Assembly (NCBI RefSeq): GCF_001040845.1
Contig: NZ_CP011941.1
Location: forward strand, 2,424,890-2,488,889
Reading direction: 5' to 3'
DNA from: Synechococcus sp. WH 8020
GTDB taxonomy: Bacteria; Cyanobacteriota; Cyanobacteriia; PCC-6307; Cyanobiaceae
DNA length: 64,000 bases
This document shows, piece by piece, positions 1 to 8,482 of the stretch. Both the position numbers and the translations under genes were made by a program. The notes under the pieces were generated by a model. It had not been told where the DNA came from. It ran no database searches and saw only the letters and a program-made list of their open reading frames with translations. The number at the start of each line of letters is the position of its first letter. Position 1 is the stretch's first letter.

Positions 1-190
1 GCTTCAGTGGCTTCCGCTGCTGACGGTTCCTCTTTGTTTGCTGAGTGCACTGGTTGCGGCTGAGTGGCTCGGCCGACGCCTGGGAGGAATGACGGGAGAC
101 GGCTATGGAGCTGTTGTGATGCTCAGTGAGACGTCTAGTTTGCTTTTGATCGCCCTGTTGGCGTCTTCGCTGGGGGCGGGGGGAGGCTGA
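1..190 (+). CDS. cobS: Adenosylcobinamide-GDP ribazoletransferase, C-terminal end (partial)
   Basis: Only the last 62 codons are present; the gene enters from the left edge in the frame starting at base 2 and stops with TGA at 188-190. The readable part ends with a membrane-type segment and contains GGMTGDGYGA, which matches the conserved GGxTGDxxGA motif near the end of CobS, the membrane enzyme that joins adenosylcobinamide-GDP to alpha-ribazole in the last steps of cobalamin synthesis. Its 3' end overlaps the convergent kinase gene by 56 bases. The motif makes the family call good despite the short fragment. Confidence 0.82.
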   Translation, partial: LQWLPLLTVPLCLLSALVAAEWLGRRLGGMTGDGYGAVVMLSETSSLLLIALLASSLGAGGG

Positions 191-1283
191 GGAGAAAGGC
201 GTTGCCGCGGCTTGGGAGGCTCGGGTCGAGCTGGTTCGGATGGGTGTGCAACACCAATCCCCCTCCCCGTTCCTCGGCGAGAAGGCGAGCGAGTGCCAGC
301 CCGAGCCCTGATCCTGATTGATCTTTGCTGCTGCTTCCCCGCTTGCCTTTGTGGAAGATGAGCTCTTGTTCTTGCTCTGGGATTGGAGGCCCACCGTCCC
401 AGATCAAGATGCTGTGGTCGAACAGGCTGAGACCCAGTGGACAGCCTGTAGGGCTGTAGCGGAAGGCATTTTCCAGCAGATTGGCCACGATCTCTGAGAT
501 AACGGCATCGTCCTCGGGCCGAATCTCTTGAGTCCAGGCAGGCCAATGCGCTGGTGTTTGCCAAGCTCGGTTCTGGAGTGCTGCGGTTGCGGCAGCCCGC
601 TCAATCAAAGGTTGGAGGATGTGTTCAATCGTGAGCCCTGGGCCTTTTGATTGCACCTGTGGAAGCAGCAGTGGGGCGGGCGCCTCGGGGCGATGCGGCA
701 GGTTCTCTTGACCAATGAGGTCCAGGGATGTGATGTAGCGGTCGAGCTGGGCCTGCTCTTGAAGGAGTCCGGTCACAAGTGGGCGTTGGAGGTGCTCGGG
801 CCCCAAGCGACGGAGCAGAAGCTGGGCATAGGTGCGCAAGGCTGCCAGTGGATTGCGCAACTGATGCACCACAAGATTCATCTGTTGGCGTTGCTGATGG
901 AGTTCTTCCAATAGGCGACTGCGTTCGAGTTCAAGGCCAAGGCTGTAAGCCAAGGCTGAGGCGCTGGCTTGCAGGCGGCGATCCAGTTGGTCGGACCATT
1001 CCTCCTCCAGGTGCTGTTCTGCCCTCAGAACCCCTAGTAAGAGATCGTCATGACGAAGGGGGAACCAGTGTCGCTCTGGCGCTGGAATGCGCAGGCTGGG
1101 GTCGTCTGCAATCTCTGGGAGTCGCCCACTATCTGGAGGCCACTGATCCAGCATCGTGAAGCTGGGCGCCTCTCCCTCACTGCTTTGTGCGATGTAGACA
1201 ATCAATTTGTCTAGAGCCACATCCCCTGAAAAACTCTTCAGCTGTTGCTTGACCAGGGTTAGGAACCGGTTGGACAGCTGCAT
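135..1283 (-). CDS. Sensor histidine kinase, Hik2/chloroplast sensor kinase (CSK)-like
   Basis: A 382-residue soluble two-component kinase. Residues 1-115 look like a GAF-type sensor domain, followed by a short helix and the dimerisation/phosphoacceptor helix with VVHQLRNPLAALRTYAQLLL (phospho-histidine H140). The ATPase domain shows an N-box around NLLENAFRYS (268-277), a G1 box WDGGP (295-299) and a G2 box GSGLGLALA (324-331). From memory the H-box resembles cyanobacterial Hik2 and plant CSK, which sense photosynthetic redox state; that assignment is an inference. There is no membrane segment. No response regulator gene is adjacent. The first cysteine in the protein is C281, so the sensor domain has none (see findings). 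Confidence 0.85.
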   Translation of the reverse strand: MQLSNRFLTLVKQQLKSFSGDVALDKLIVYIAQSSEGEAPSFTMLDQWPPDSGRLPEIADDPSLRIPAPERHWFPLRHDDLLLGVLRAEQHLEEEWSDQLDRRLQASASALAYSLGLELERSRLLEELHQQRQQMNLVVHQLRNPLAALRTYAQLLLRRLGPEHLQRPLVTGLLQEQAQLDRYITSLDLIGQENLPHRPEAPAPLLLPQVQSKGPGLTIEHILQPLIERAAATAALQNRAWQTPAHWPAWTQEIRPEDDAVISEIVANLLENAFRYSPTGCPLGLSLFDHSILIWDGGPPIPEQEQELIFHKGKRGSSSKDQSGSGLGLALARLLAEERGGGLVLHTHPNQLDPSLPSRGNAFLLSLPPPPAKTPTGRSKAN

Positions 1284-1671
1284 TCGTGAAATTGTGAGCC
1301 TGGATACAGCCGGGGTGGCAACCCAAAAACCGACTTTCTTGCCAATTCAGGAAAAAGTCTTAAGATCTTGCGATCGATCAACGGCGCTCTTCGTTGCGGT
1401 GCCGGTTTCCTGTCGATTCTGCTCGGGTTGCACTTTCGTTGCTACCAAGGTTACAGCAGAGGTTGATGTGTCTCCTGTTGTCATCGGCTCTATGCCGTTG
1501 AAAGCGATGGTGTTTGTCCATCGATTTTGCAGCTCTGGCTGTGCGATCGATCCACCGTTCGCTGACGTCACGATGCTCCTTTGAGCGTCTCACTTGATCG
1601 TTTGCCGTTGCAAAACGGTGCCGATCTTTCTTGACAGCCCCCTCTCACTCCCTCAACAGGGATTTTGCCCA
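1284..1671. other. Intergenic region between kinase and conserved small protein
   Basis: 388 bases between divergently transcribed genes. Open frames here on both strands have composition like random reading of cyanobacterial DNA and no recognisable family. A TTGACA at 1630-1635 could be a -35 element, but no good -10 follows at 17 bases. I see no tRNA, repeat or known small RNA. Confidence 0.5.
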
Positions 1672-2040
1672 ATGTCCAAAAAACGTAAGAGGATTAGTCG
1701 TCGTCGCCTCGCTGGTCAGCGTGTGCTGGCGCATGTGCCGACTCACCATCTCGAAACGGGTGAACACAAGCCTGTAACAGCGGCTCGTCGCTACATAGCC
1801 GAAGGCGTCCTCATGCCCCCGGCCCTGGTCAACGTGCGCCGCAACGAACACACCACAGATCGCTTCTTCTGGGGTGAAAAGGGACTCTTTAGTGCCCAGT
1901 ACGCCGAGGAAAATCATTTTCTATTCCCTTCCCTCCGCTCCATCGTTGACAACGTTGGTGAAGAGGTGATTTTTGAAGGCCTAGACCTGGCCTCTGACGA
2001 TTGGGAGGAAATGGAAGAGTACGAATACGCCTTCGTTTGA
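1672..2040 (+). CDS. Conserved small cyanobacterial protein of unknown function
   Basis: 122 residues from the ATG at 1672; an in-frame extension to 1594 is possible, but its residues look like non-coding translation. The N-terminus is strongly basic (KKRKRISRRR at residues 3-12), the middle is mixed and the C-terminus is very acidic, ending EEMEEYEYAFV. There is no membrane segment or signal peptide. The sequence looks like a protein conserved in marine Synechococcus and Prochlorococcus, but I know no function. The bipolar charge would suit nucleic-acid or ribosome association, which is only a guess. A strong terminator follows at 2069-2123. Confidence 0.75.
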   Translation: MSKKRKRISRRRLAGQRVLAHVPTHHLETGEHKPVTAARRYIAEGVLMPPALVNVRRNEHTTDRFFWGEKGLFSAQYAEENHFLFPSLRSIVDNVGEEVIFEGLDLASDDWEEMEEYEYAFV

Positions 2041-2068
2041 TTTCCCTCTCCTTCCAGCTCTGGATTGG

Positions 2069-2123
2069 AAAACCCTTAAGCGCTCTGGGCTGGTTGATCC
2101 AGCCAGCGCTTGAGGGTTTTTTT
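2069..2123 (+). terminator. Long rho-independent terminator, overlapping the end of the convergent esterase gene
   Basis: Bases 2069-2084 pair with 2105-2120 (16 base pairs, one G-T wobble); an inner hairpin GGCTGG/CCAGCC at 2088-2093 and 2099-2104 extends it. A run of T ends at 2123. It terminates the plus-strand gene ending at 2040. The left arm includes the stop and last codons of the esterase on the opposite strand. Confidence 0.9.
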
Positions 2124-2699
2124 CATTTCAGCCTGCGCCTCAACGGGGATGGCATGTCCATTGTCGAAACTGAAGAGGTCACACGCTTGATTGCTCTGCA
2201 CTAACTCGTTTTTAAGCGCCAAGGCCGCTGAATGCGGCACAACGTCGTCTTTCTGCCCATGCAGAAGAAGTACAGGGGGGCGAATGACAGGAGCTTGCCA
2301 GTTGGGATGGGGATAGGCACTGCATGCGATTAATCCTGCGAGAGGCAAGTCACAGCCGGCAGCCATGGTCATGGCTCCTCCTTGAGAAAAGCCCAAGAGC
2401 ACCGTTGCTTCCAGTGGGATCTCCTCTGAGCTCAGGCTTTTGATGCGTTCTTTTAATCCTTTAACAGCTGCTGGAACAGCGGCCCAGTCGGCTGGAAACA
2501 GGCCATACCACTGGCGTCCTGATCCTTGAGTTTGGCGTTGGGGGGCTTGCAGGGCAACCAGCTCAAGTGGTGTCGCGATCGCATCGGCAAGCGCTTGTCC
2601 CAGCGGCATCAGGTCGCCGGCATCGGCTCCCCAGCCGTGAAGAAGCACCAGCCGTGCCCGAGCTTTGCGTGAGGGTTGGCAGAGCAGATCGGCGGCCAT
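2076..2699 (-). CDS. Alpha/beta-hydrolase, phospholipase/carboxylesterase family
   Basis: A 207-residue cytosolic serine hydrolase of the size typical for the carboxylesterase/thioesterase family (PF02230 type). The oxyanion-loop motif HGWG is at 21-24, the nucleophile elbow GFSQG gives S105, the acid is D151 in HGQKDDVVP, and H182 in NGHAIP completes the triad. The likely substrates are short acyl esters or acyl-proteins; the natural substrate cannot be read from the sequence. It stands alone on the minus strand, divergent from purH with 60 bases between starts. Its last codons lie in the terminator of the convergent gene. Confidence 0.9.
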   Translation of the reverse strand: MAADLLCQPSRKARARLVLLHGWGADAGDLMPLGQALADAIATPLELVALQAPQRQTQGSGRQWYGLFPADWAAVPAAVKGLKERIKSLSSEEIPLEATVLLGFSQGGAMTMAAGCDLPLAGLIACSAYPHPNWQAPVIRPPVLLLHGQKDDVVPHSAALALKNELVQSNQACDLFSFDNGHAIPVEAQAEMKKTLKRWLDQPAQSA

Positions 2700-2759
2700 G
2701 GCATCAAGTGCGCGGTTGCTGCGTAGGTTGGCTCAAGCCCTGTCTTTCGTCCTGCTGCC

Positions 2760-4349
2760 ATGGCTCCAACTGCCTTGCTGAGCGTGTCTGATAAGCGGGG
2801 GGTGGTGCCCCTTGCTGAGGCTCTCCATCGGCTCCATGGCTATCAGCTGCTATCCAGTGGTGGAACCGCCAAAGTGCTTGAAGAGGCTGGATTGCCCGTC
2901 ACACGAGTGGCAGACCACACCGGTGCGCCAGAGATTCTTGGCGGTCGCGTGAAGACCCTCCACCCTCGAATTCATGGTGGAATTTTGGCGCGACGCGGAG
3001 ATTCGGCCCACGAGGCGGATCTCCTCGAACAGAAGATCGACCCCATCGATGTGGTGGTTGTGAATCTCTATCCGTTCAGGGAAACCGTCGCAGACCCCGA
3101 TGTGAGTTGGGATACGGCCATTGAGAACATCGATATCGGCGGACCCACCATGGTTCGCTCTGCGGCAAAAAATCATGCCCATGTTGCGGTGCTCACCAGT
3201 CCTGAGCAGTACGACAGGTTTTTGGAAGCGCTGTCTGGATCGGCTGGAGGTGTGGACGCCAATGTGCGCAGGCAGTTGGCCTTGGAGGCTTTTGCCCATA
3301 CGGCTGCGTATGACGTTGCCATAAGTCGCTGGATGCAATCTCGTCCTGAGTTGCAACCTGATGTTGAGGCCGCGGCTCCAGCAGAAGCTTTGCCTTGGTT
3401 GGAAGCTCTTCCGCTTCGGCAGACGTTGCGTTACGGGGAGAATCCGCACCAGAAAGCGGCTTGGTTTAGTAGCCCCATGGGATGGGGGGGGGCCAAGCAG
3501 CTCCAAGGGAAGGAGCTCAGTACCAATAATCTGCTCGATTTGGAAGCGGCCCTGGCCACCGTTCGTGAGTTTGGTTATGGATCATCTGGTCTCCATCCCG
3601 CTGAACAAGCGGCGGCTGTGGTGGTCAAGCACACCAATCCCTGTGGAGTGGCGGTGGGTGATGGCGTAGCCATCGCCCTCACTCGAGCTCTTGATGGTGA
3701 TCGAATCAGCGCCTTCGGTGGCATTGTTGCCATGAACTCTGTGGTTGATGGCCTAGCGGCCAAGGAGCTCACAAGCCTGTTTTTGGAGTGTGTGGTGGCG
3801 CCTGGGTACAGCCCAGAAGCGCGTGAAATTTTGGCAGCAAAAGGCAATCTCCGCCTGATCGAGTTGGCGCCTGAGGCCATTGATGCGGCACCGAAAGACC
3901 ATGTCCGCAGCATTCTTGGTGGTGTGTTGGTGCAGGATCTCGACGATCAACCGATCGATCCCTCCGCGTGGACGGTGGCGAGCCAGCGCCAACCCACTGC
4001 GTCTGAACACGCCGATCTCAGATTTGCTTGGCAGCTTGTGCGTCACGTGCGCTCGAATGCGATTTTGGTCGCACGCGATGGGCAGAGCCTGGGTGTTGGC
4101 GCAGGTCAAATGAATCGAGTTGGCTCTGCTCGACTTGCCTTAGAGGCTGCTGGGGAACAAGCCGTGGGGGCAGTGCTCGCCAGTGATGGCTTCTTCCCGT
4201 TCGATGACACGGTTCGCCTTGCCGCAAGCCATGGCATTAAGGCCGTTATCCATCCAGGCGGCAGCCTTCGGGATGCTGACTCGATCAAAGCTTGCGATGA
4301 ACTTGGTTTGGCGATGGTGTTGACCGGACGCCGTCACTTTCTTCACTAA
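2760..4349 (+). CDS. purH: Bifunctional AICAR formyltransferase / IMP cyclohydrolase
   Basis: 529 residues, normal family length. It catalyses the last two steps of de novo purine synthesis: formylation of AICAR with 10-formyl-tetrahydrofolate, then ring closure to IMP. The N-terminal MGS-like cyclohydrolase domain (about 1-200) has SDKRG, GGTAKVL and [14 protein letters not shown] (61-74). The transformylase domain carries LRYGENPHQ (223-231) and the catalytic pair K290-H291 in KHTNPCGVA, then SAFGGIVA. All key motifs are intact. ATG at 2760 gives the expected start just before LLSVSDKRG. It is monocistronic by appearance, with DUF4079 50 bases downstream. Confidence 0.97.
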   Translation: MAPTALLSVSDKRGVVPLAEALHRLHGYQLLSSGGTAKVLEEAGLPVTRVADHTGAPEILGGRVKTLHPRIHGGILARRGDSAHEADLLEQKIDPIDVVVVNLYPFRETVADPDVSWDTAIENIDIGGPTMVRSAAKNHAHVAVLTSPEQYDRFLEALSGSAGGVDANVRRQLALEAFAHTAAYDVAISRWMQSRPELQPDVEAAAPAEALPWLEALPLRQTLRYGENPHQKAAWFSSPMGWGGAKQLQGKELSTNNLLDLEAALATVREFGYGSSGLHPAEQAAAVVVKHTNPCGVAVGDGVAIALTRALDGDRISAFGGIVAMNSVVDGLAAKELTSLFLECVVAPGYSPEAREILAAKGNLRLIELAPEAIDAAPKDHVRSILGGVLVQDLDDQPIDPSAWTVASQRQPTASEHADLRFAWQLVRHVRSNAILVARDGQSLGVGAGQMNRVGSARLALEAAGEQAVGAVLASDGFFPFDDTVRLAASHGIKAVIHPGGSLRDADSIKACDELGLAMVLTGRRHFLH

Positions 4350-4399
4350 GAACACGGGCACCTAATCTCGTTTTGACTGTCCACCCAACGAACTGACCC

Positions 4400-4861
4400 A
4401 TGAACCTGCCAGCTCTGCCTTTTGCCGCCAGCTTTATGCACCCCCTGATGATGTGGGGGCTTTTGGCCGCAGGTGGTTATTCGATGTTTCTTGGCATCAA
4501 AGCCAAGAAGGTTCGGACAGGGACCCCAGAGCAGCGCAAGGCCCTGTTGCCGGGCAAGTTTGCTCAGCGTCATTACCGCTGGGGAAGCCTGATCCTCGCG
4601 GTGATGGTGACCGGAATGATCGGAGGTATGGCCGTGACTTACCTCAACAACGGCAAGTTGTTCGTGGGTCCGCATCTGCTCGTGGGCTTAGCAATGACCG
4701 GAATGATTGCTCTAGCGGCAGCCTTGGCTCCGTTCATGCAGCAGGGCAATGTGATTGCGCGCAAAGTTCACGTTGGGCTCAACATGGGCATGCTCACCTT
4801 GTTCCTTTGGCAGGCGGTGAGCGGAATGCAGATCGTGAACAAAATCTGGGAGAACCGCTGA
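4400..4861 (+). CDS. DUF4079 family membrane protein
   Basis: 153 residues with four probable membrane helices: about 12-30, 56-76, 88-110 and 124-142. Basic residues lie in the loop after the first helix (KAKKVRTGTPEQRKALLPGK). It matches from memory the DUF4079 family, which is mostly cyanobacterial and algal and has no assigned reaction; a b561-like fold has been suggested for such proteins, but I see no decisive haem-ligand pattern beyond histidines at H13, H55, H91 and H122. It follows purH on the same strand and converges on DUF1997 with 6 bases between stops. Confidence 0.8.
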   Translation: MNLPALPFAASFMHPLMMWGLLAAGGYSMFLGIKAKKVRTGTPEQRKALLPGKFAQRHYRWGSLILAVMVTGMIGGMAVTYLNNGKLFVGPHLLVGLAMTGMIALAAALAPFMQQGNVIARKVHVGLNMGMLTLFLWQAVSGMQIVNKIWENR

Positions 4862-4867
4862 TCTTGA

Positions 4868-5536
4868 TCAGAAGGCAGCCCGCCTTCTCGGCGGGCAGGT
4901 CAGCCCGTGACTGGCATGGAAATCTTCTTGGACTTTCCAGGTGAGTCGCCTTGAAATTTGTCGCACAATTTGGCGCAAGAGGTGATCACCGCTGGACTGA
5001 ACCAGCCCATCAGGAAGCAGCGTGATCATCTTGGGAAGGTGAATCCAAACCGAAAGGTCCAGGTCCCAGCTCACAGCGGTGAGTTCTTCAGGTGAGTCGC
5101 TTGAGCTGTTGTCTTCAAGACTGAGGTTGGCCTGGAAGTCAACGTCATAGAGATCGGCTAAGGCTGGATCTTGATGTCTGAGAGGCACCGTACAGATCGC
5201 GTAATTGCCAGCCTTCTGCGGTAAAAGGCGCAATCCGATCGTTGGTTCCACCTCAAACCCGAAATTGCCAAATCGCCCGAGAGTGAGGGCATAGGCCTGC
5301 TCGTCAATGACCGTGACCTCCATGGGTGCAGCACAACGTCGAAACCAGCCTTCGTGACGATCGAGGTAGGTGCCAACGGTTTGAAAGTCGGCACGCATCT
5401 CCATGCGATCGCGAAATTGACTGCGATAGCAGCGAACTTGACGGCTATCGCTACCGCGCAATGTGTCGGTTGAGGGTCTCGTCAAGAGCAGCACGTGTGC
5501 AGGTCCCCGGTTGGAGAAGTCGCCATCATGAACCAA
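4868..5536 (-). CDS. DUF1997 family protein
   Basis: Up to 222 residues from the ATG at 5536. The conserved block begins near residue 36 (YRSQFRDRMEMRADFQTV), so the true start may be internal; no clear ribosome site decides. The fold is expected to be a beta-rich START/SRPBCC-like lipid-binding sheet, as predicted for DUF1997 proteins in cyanobacteria and plastids; the function is unknown. No signal peptide. It lies 18 bases after ispH on the same strand, so it is probably co-transcribed. A GC-rich hairpin (4878-4896) sits in its last codons. Confidence 0.82.
   Translation of the reverse strand: MVHDGDFSNRGPAHVLLLTRPSTDTLRGSDSRQVRCYRSQFRDRMEMRADFQTVGTYLDRHEGWFRRCAAPMEVTVIDEQAYALTLGRFGNFGFEVEPTIGLRLLPQKAGNYAICTVPLRHQDPALADLYDVDFQANLSLEDNSSSDSPEELTAVSWDLDLSVWIHLPKMITLLPDGLVQSSGDHLLRQIVRQISRRLTWKVQEDFHASHGLTCPPRRRAAF
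4878..4896. other. Perfect GC-rich hairpin at a convergent gene junction
   Basis: GCCCGCC (4878-4884), loop TTCTC, GGCGGGC (4890-4896). It lies inside the last codons of the DUF1997 gene and 17 bases past the stop of the DUF4079 gene. There is no T-run on either strand, so it would be an RNA-end-protecting hairpin rather than a classical terminator. Confidence 0.6.
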
Positions 5537-5554
5537 TGTAAAGGGAGCTGGTGA

Positions 5555-6751
5555 TCAGTTTTCGCTCAGGGTGATCAGTCTCTGGATGACATGCTCCACA
5601 ACTCGATCTGGGGTGGAGGCCCCCGAGGTGATCCCTACGGTTACGGGCCCACTTGGCAGGAATAACTCTTCGACTGTGAGCTCTTCGCCAAGGGGCTTGT
5701 GCTCGATCGAGTTGTCGGTGTGGATGCGTTCTGGAGTGTCGATGTGGAAGGAACGAATGCCACGGCTGACGGCAATTTCTTGCAGATGGGTGGTGTTGGA
5801 GGAGTTGTAGCCCCCAATGACCACCATCAGATCCACTGTTTCGTCAACGAGCGAGAACATGGCGTCCTGCCGCTCCTGGGTGGCGTCGCAGATGGTATTG
5901 AACGCTAAAAAATGCTCATTCAGCTGCGTAGGCCCGTATTTGCTGAGCATGGTTCGCTCAAATAAGCGTCCAATTTCTTCAGTTTCACTTTTGAGCATGG
6001 TGGTTTGGTTGGCCACACCCAAATGTTTGAGATCGCGATCGGGGTCAAATTCTGGAGAACAGGCCTTGGAGAACCGTTCCATAAATGATTCACGATTGCC
6101 TTTGCCGAGAATGTAATCAGCGACAAGCCGGGCTTCCTCAAGATCGAGAACGACGAGATACGTTCCGGCAAAGGAGCTGGTTGCAAGCGTCTCTTCATGT
6201 TTCACCTTGCCGTGAATGATCGACGTGAAGGATTGCTTCTTGTGCTTCTCAACCGTCGTCCACACCTTTGAAACCCATGGACAGGTGGTGTCAACAATGT
6301 GACAGCCACGCTCATTGAGCAGTTGCATCTCTTGAACGGTGGCGCCAAAAGCGGGAAGGATCACCACATCGCCCGTTGCCACGCCCGAAAAGTCCTTCAC
6401 TCCACCCTCCACGGAGATGAACAACACGTCCATTTCTCTTAGGTGGTCATTCACTGAGGGGTTATGGATGATTTCGTTGGTGATCCAGATGCGTTCTTGC
6501 GGGTAGTGACGTCGCGTCTCGTAAGCCATGGCGACAGCCCTTTCCACTCCCCAGCAAAATCCAAACGCTTCGGCGAGGCGCACCTTGAGTCGGCCATGGG
6601 TCAGGCTGTACCCGTTGTCTCGGATGGAACCAATCAGGCTGCTTTGGTACGCCTGTTCCAGACTGCCAGCCACCTCGTCAGCTCGACCGAAGCCTCGCCG
6701 GTTGTAGCGATCGGAGTGATGAAGGGAGCGTTTGAAGGCGTGAGTATCCAT
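5555..6751 (-). CDS. ispH: 4-hydroxy-3-methylbut-2-enyl diphosphate reductase
   Basis: 398 residues, the long cyanobacterial/plastid form of IspH (LytB). It reduces HMBPP to IPP and DMAPP at the end of the MEP isoprenoid pathway, feeding carotenoid, chlorophyll and quinone synthesis. The three cysteines that ligate the [4Fe-4S] cluster are visible: C66 in [12 protein letters not shown], one in [12 protein letters not shown], and one in [13 protein letters not shown]. The substrate-binding E/H region [10 protein letters not shown] and the SGAST motif near the C-terminus are intact. It appears to head a short minus-strand unit with the DUF1997 gene. Confidence 0.97.
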   Translation of the reverse strand: MDTHAFKRSLHHSDRYNRRGFGRADEVAGSLEQAYQSSLIGSIRDNGYSLTHGRLKVRLAEAFGFCWGVERAVAMAYETRRHYPQERIWITNEIIHNPSVNDHLREMDVLFISVEGGVKDFSGVATGDVVILPAFGATVQEMQLLNERGCHIVDTTCPWVSKVWTTVEKHKKQSFTSIIHGKVKHEETLATSSFAGTYLVVLDLEEARLVADYILGKGNRESFMERFSKACSPEFDPDRDLKHLGVANQTTMLKSETEEIGRLFERTMLSKYGPTQLNEHFLAFNTICDATQERQDAMFSLVDETVDLMVVIGGYNSSNTTHLQEIAVSRGIRSFHIDTPERIHTDNSIEHKPLGEELTVEELFLPSGPVTVGITSGASTPDRVVEHVIQRLITLSEN

Positions 6752-6814
6752 ATCTGTAACGGCAATGGTTCGACTCTATGGGCTGTCTGGCACTAGCGAC
6801 TGATCGTGGATGCC

Positions 6815-6847
6815 AATAAAAAACCCTGGCCCAGGATGGGTCAGGGT
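6815..6847 (-). terminator. Rho-independent terminator of amt
   Basis: Read on the minus strand: ACCCTGACCC, loop ATCCT, GGGCCAGGGT, then TTTTTTATT. The 10-pair stem with one wobble and the T-run fit a terminator 34 bases after the amt stop and upstream of ispH. Confidence 0.92.
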
Positions 6848-6880
6848 GAAGAGCAGATCAAATGCTGCTAATGGAAGGGG

Positions 6881-8353
6881 TTATCGGCCTGATGACACGA
6901 AATCTGGATAGGCCTCCATTCCGTGCTCACCAATATCAAGGCCTTCCACTTCTTCCTTCTCGGTGACTCGGATGCCTCCGAACAAGCCACCGATCACGGA
7001 CCAAGCAATCCAGCAGGTCACGATCGTCCAAATGGCATAGGCCGCACAACCGAGAGCTTGGATGCCGAGCTGGCTGATGCCACCTCCGACGAGCAAGCCG
7101 AGGGGAGAGCCATCCCCCTGGATGTCAAAGCCCCAAAGACCAACCACCAAAGTTCCCCAGACGCCACACACGCCATGGACTGAGAAGGCTCCAACCGGAT
7201 CGTCAATGCCTGATGCGTCAAGCGCTGATACGGCAAAGACAACGATGATTCCGCCGATCAGACCAGCAACCCAGGAGCCAACAAAGGTGAGGTTGCCGCA
7301 ACCTGCCGTGATGCTCACCAGGCCGGCAAGGATGCCGTTGATGATCATGGTCAGGTCAGGTTTGCCGGAGGTCAGGGTTGAGATCACGGTGGCACCGATA
7401 GCTCCACCAGCCGCAGCCAAGGTTGTTGTTACAGCAACGTAAGGGACCCACTGATCCATGGCGAGCTGGGAACCAGGGTTGAATCCATACCAGCCAATCC
7501 AAAGAATCAGTGCACCAAGAGTGGCAATGGCCATGTTGTGGCCAGGGATCGCCTGAGGCTTGCCATCAATGAATTTGCCGATACGAGGGCCAAGAAGCAT
7601 GGCTCCAATCAGTCCAGCCCAGGCTCCAACGGAGTGAACAATGGATGAACCAGCAAAATCGATAAATTCTTTGTCACCAACGGAGTTCAGCCAGCCTCCA
7701 TTCCATTCCCAACTACCTGCAATGGGATAGATGAATGCAGTGAGAATGAGCGAAAACACTACGAATTCGCCAAATTTCACGCGCTCAGCGACGAGGCCTG
7801 AAACGATGGTTGCTGCTGTTCCAGCGAAAGCAGCCTGAAACAAGAAGTCAACACTTGGAACAAGGCCAGCTTCTGAAATTAGTTCGGGCGTAACAGCTGG
7901 ATCAAAAAACAACCCGTTGAAATAGAGCCAGCCAGCGGCAATGGCATTGCCATACATCAACGAATAGCCAACGAACCAGTAGGCGGTTACGGCAAGTGCA
8001 AAGACGAACAGATTTTTAGCGAGAATATTCACCGCATTTTTTTGGCGGCACATTCCGGCTTCGACCATGGCGAAACCGGCGTTCATGAAAATCACCAGGA
8101 TCGTCGCCACCAGCAGCCAAAGATTGTTGGCTAAAAATGCTGCATTGAGTTCAGGCATCTCTGCGGCGTGAGCCGAGAGGTTGAAAAGCCCAAGACCGAA
8201 AAGGGCCAGTGGCACGCAGCCAAGCCACAAGAGTGAGCGATTGGTTTTAAAACCGCGAATGCTTTGAAGGAGGAGCATCGGGCCCTCCAAAAGACTTGCC
8301 TCCTGGAGGCGAGATTTGCGTCGCGTGTTGGGCGACTCGTAAGCAGTTGTCAT
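6881..8353 (-). CDS. amt: Ammonium transporter (Amt/Mep/Rh family)
   Basis: Inner-membrane ammonium channel; 490 residues from the ATG at 8353. A start at 8278 (465 residues, just before LLLQSIRGF) has a GGAGG five bases upstream; a start at 8428 is also open, but would lie in the presumed promoter. A cleavable signal-like helix ending SAHAAEMPE precedes about 11 membrane segments. Family landmarks include MNAGFAMVEAGMCRQKN, FGFNPGSQ-like GFNPGSQLA, and the pore histidine regions DFAGSSIVHSVGAWAGL and FSVHGVCGVWG (twin-histidine). Amt genes are classical NtcA targets in cyanobacteria, and ntcA itself lies 20 kb away. A terminator follows at 6815-6847. Confidence 0.96.
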   Translation of the reverse strand: MTTAYESPNTRRKSRLQEASLLEGPMLLLQSIRGFKTNRSLLWLGCVPLALFGLGLFNLSAHAAEMPELNAAFLANNLWLLVATILVIFMNAGFAMVEAGMCRQKNAVNILAKNLFVFALAVTAYWFVGYSLMYGNAIAAGWLYFNGLFFDPAVTPELISEAGLVPSVDFLFQAAFAGTAATIVSGLVAERVKFGEFVVFSLILTAFIYPIAGSWEWNGGWLNSVGDKEFIDFAGSSIVHSVGAWAGLIGAMLLGPRIGKFIDGKPQAIPGHNMAIATLGALILWIGWYGFNPGSQLAMDQWVPYVAVTTTLAAAGGAIGATVISTLTSGKPDLTMIINGILAGLVSITAGCGNLTFVGSWVAGLIGGIIVVFAVSALDASGIDDPVGAFSVHGVCGVWGTLVVGLWGFDIQGDGSPLGLLVGGGISQLGIQALGCAAYAIWTIVTCWIAWSVIGGLFGGIRVTEKEEVEGLDIGEHGMEAYPDFVSSGR

Positions 8354-8430
8354 AGAAGAAAGCAGGACTGCAAGAGAGGCAGGACGCTGAAGTCCTTTTG
8401 CGCTTCCCAAAACTGCTCGCCTGCGCACAC

Positions 8431-8470
8431 TTTTTAAGTCGTTGTTGCTACCGAATGTGCGTTTCCCAAC
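8431..8470 (-). promoter_or_regulatory. Possible NtcA-type promoter of amt
   Basis: On the minus strand GTTGGGAAACGCAC at 8470-8457 fits the GTN10AC core of an NtcA site, and an A+T-rich TAAAAA (8436-8431) lies 20 bases downstream. A second, shifted candidate GTAGCAACAACGAC covers 8451-8438. Neither is a perfect GTAN8TAC with the usual 22-base spacing, so this is weak sequence support backed mainly by knowledge that amt is NtcA-regulated. Confidence 0.3.
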
Positions 8471-8482
8471 GATTTGAGCTTT

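Noticed and set aside
103-564. 153-residue minus-strand open frame within the kinase gene
   Set aside because: It lies in another frame of the histidine kinase, is Arg/Pro/Gln-rich and shows no family features.
1347-1571. 74-residue minus-strand open frame in the 388-base intergenic gap
   Set aside because: No recognisable family, no ribosome site and composition like unselected DNA; kept as intergenic.
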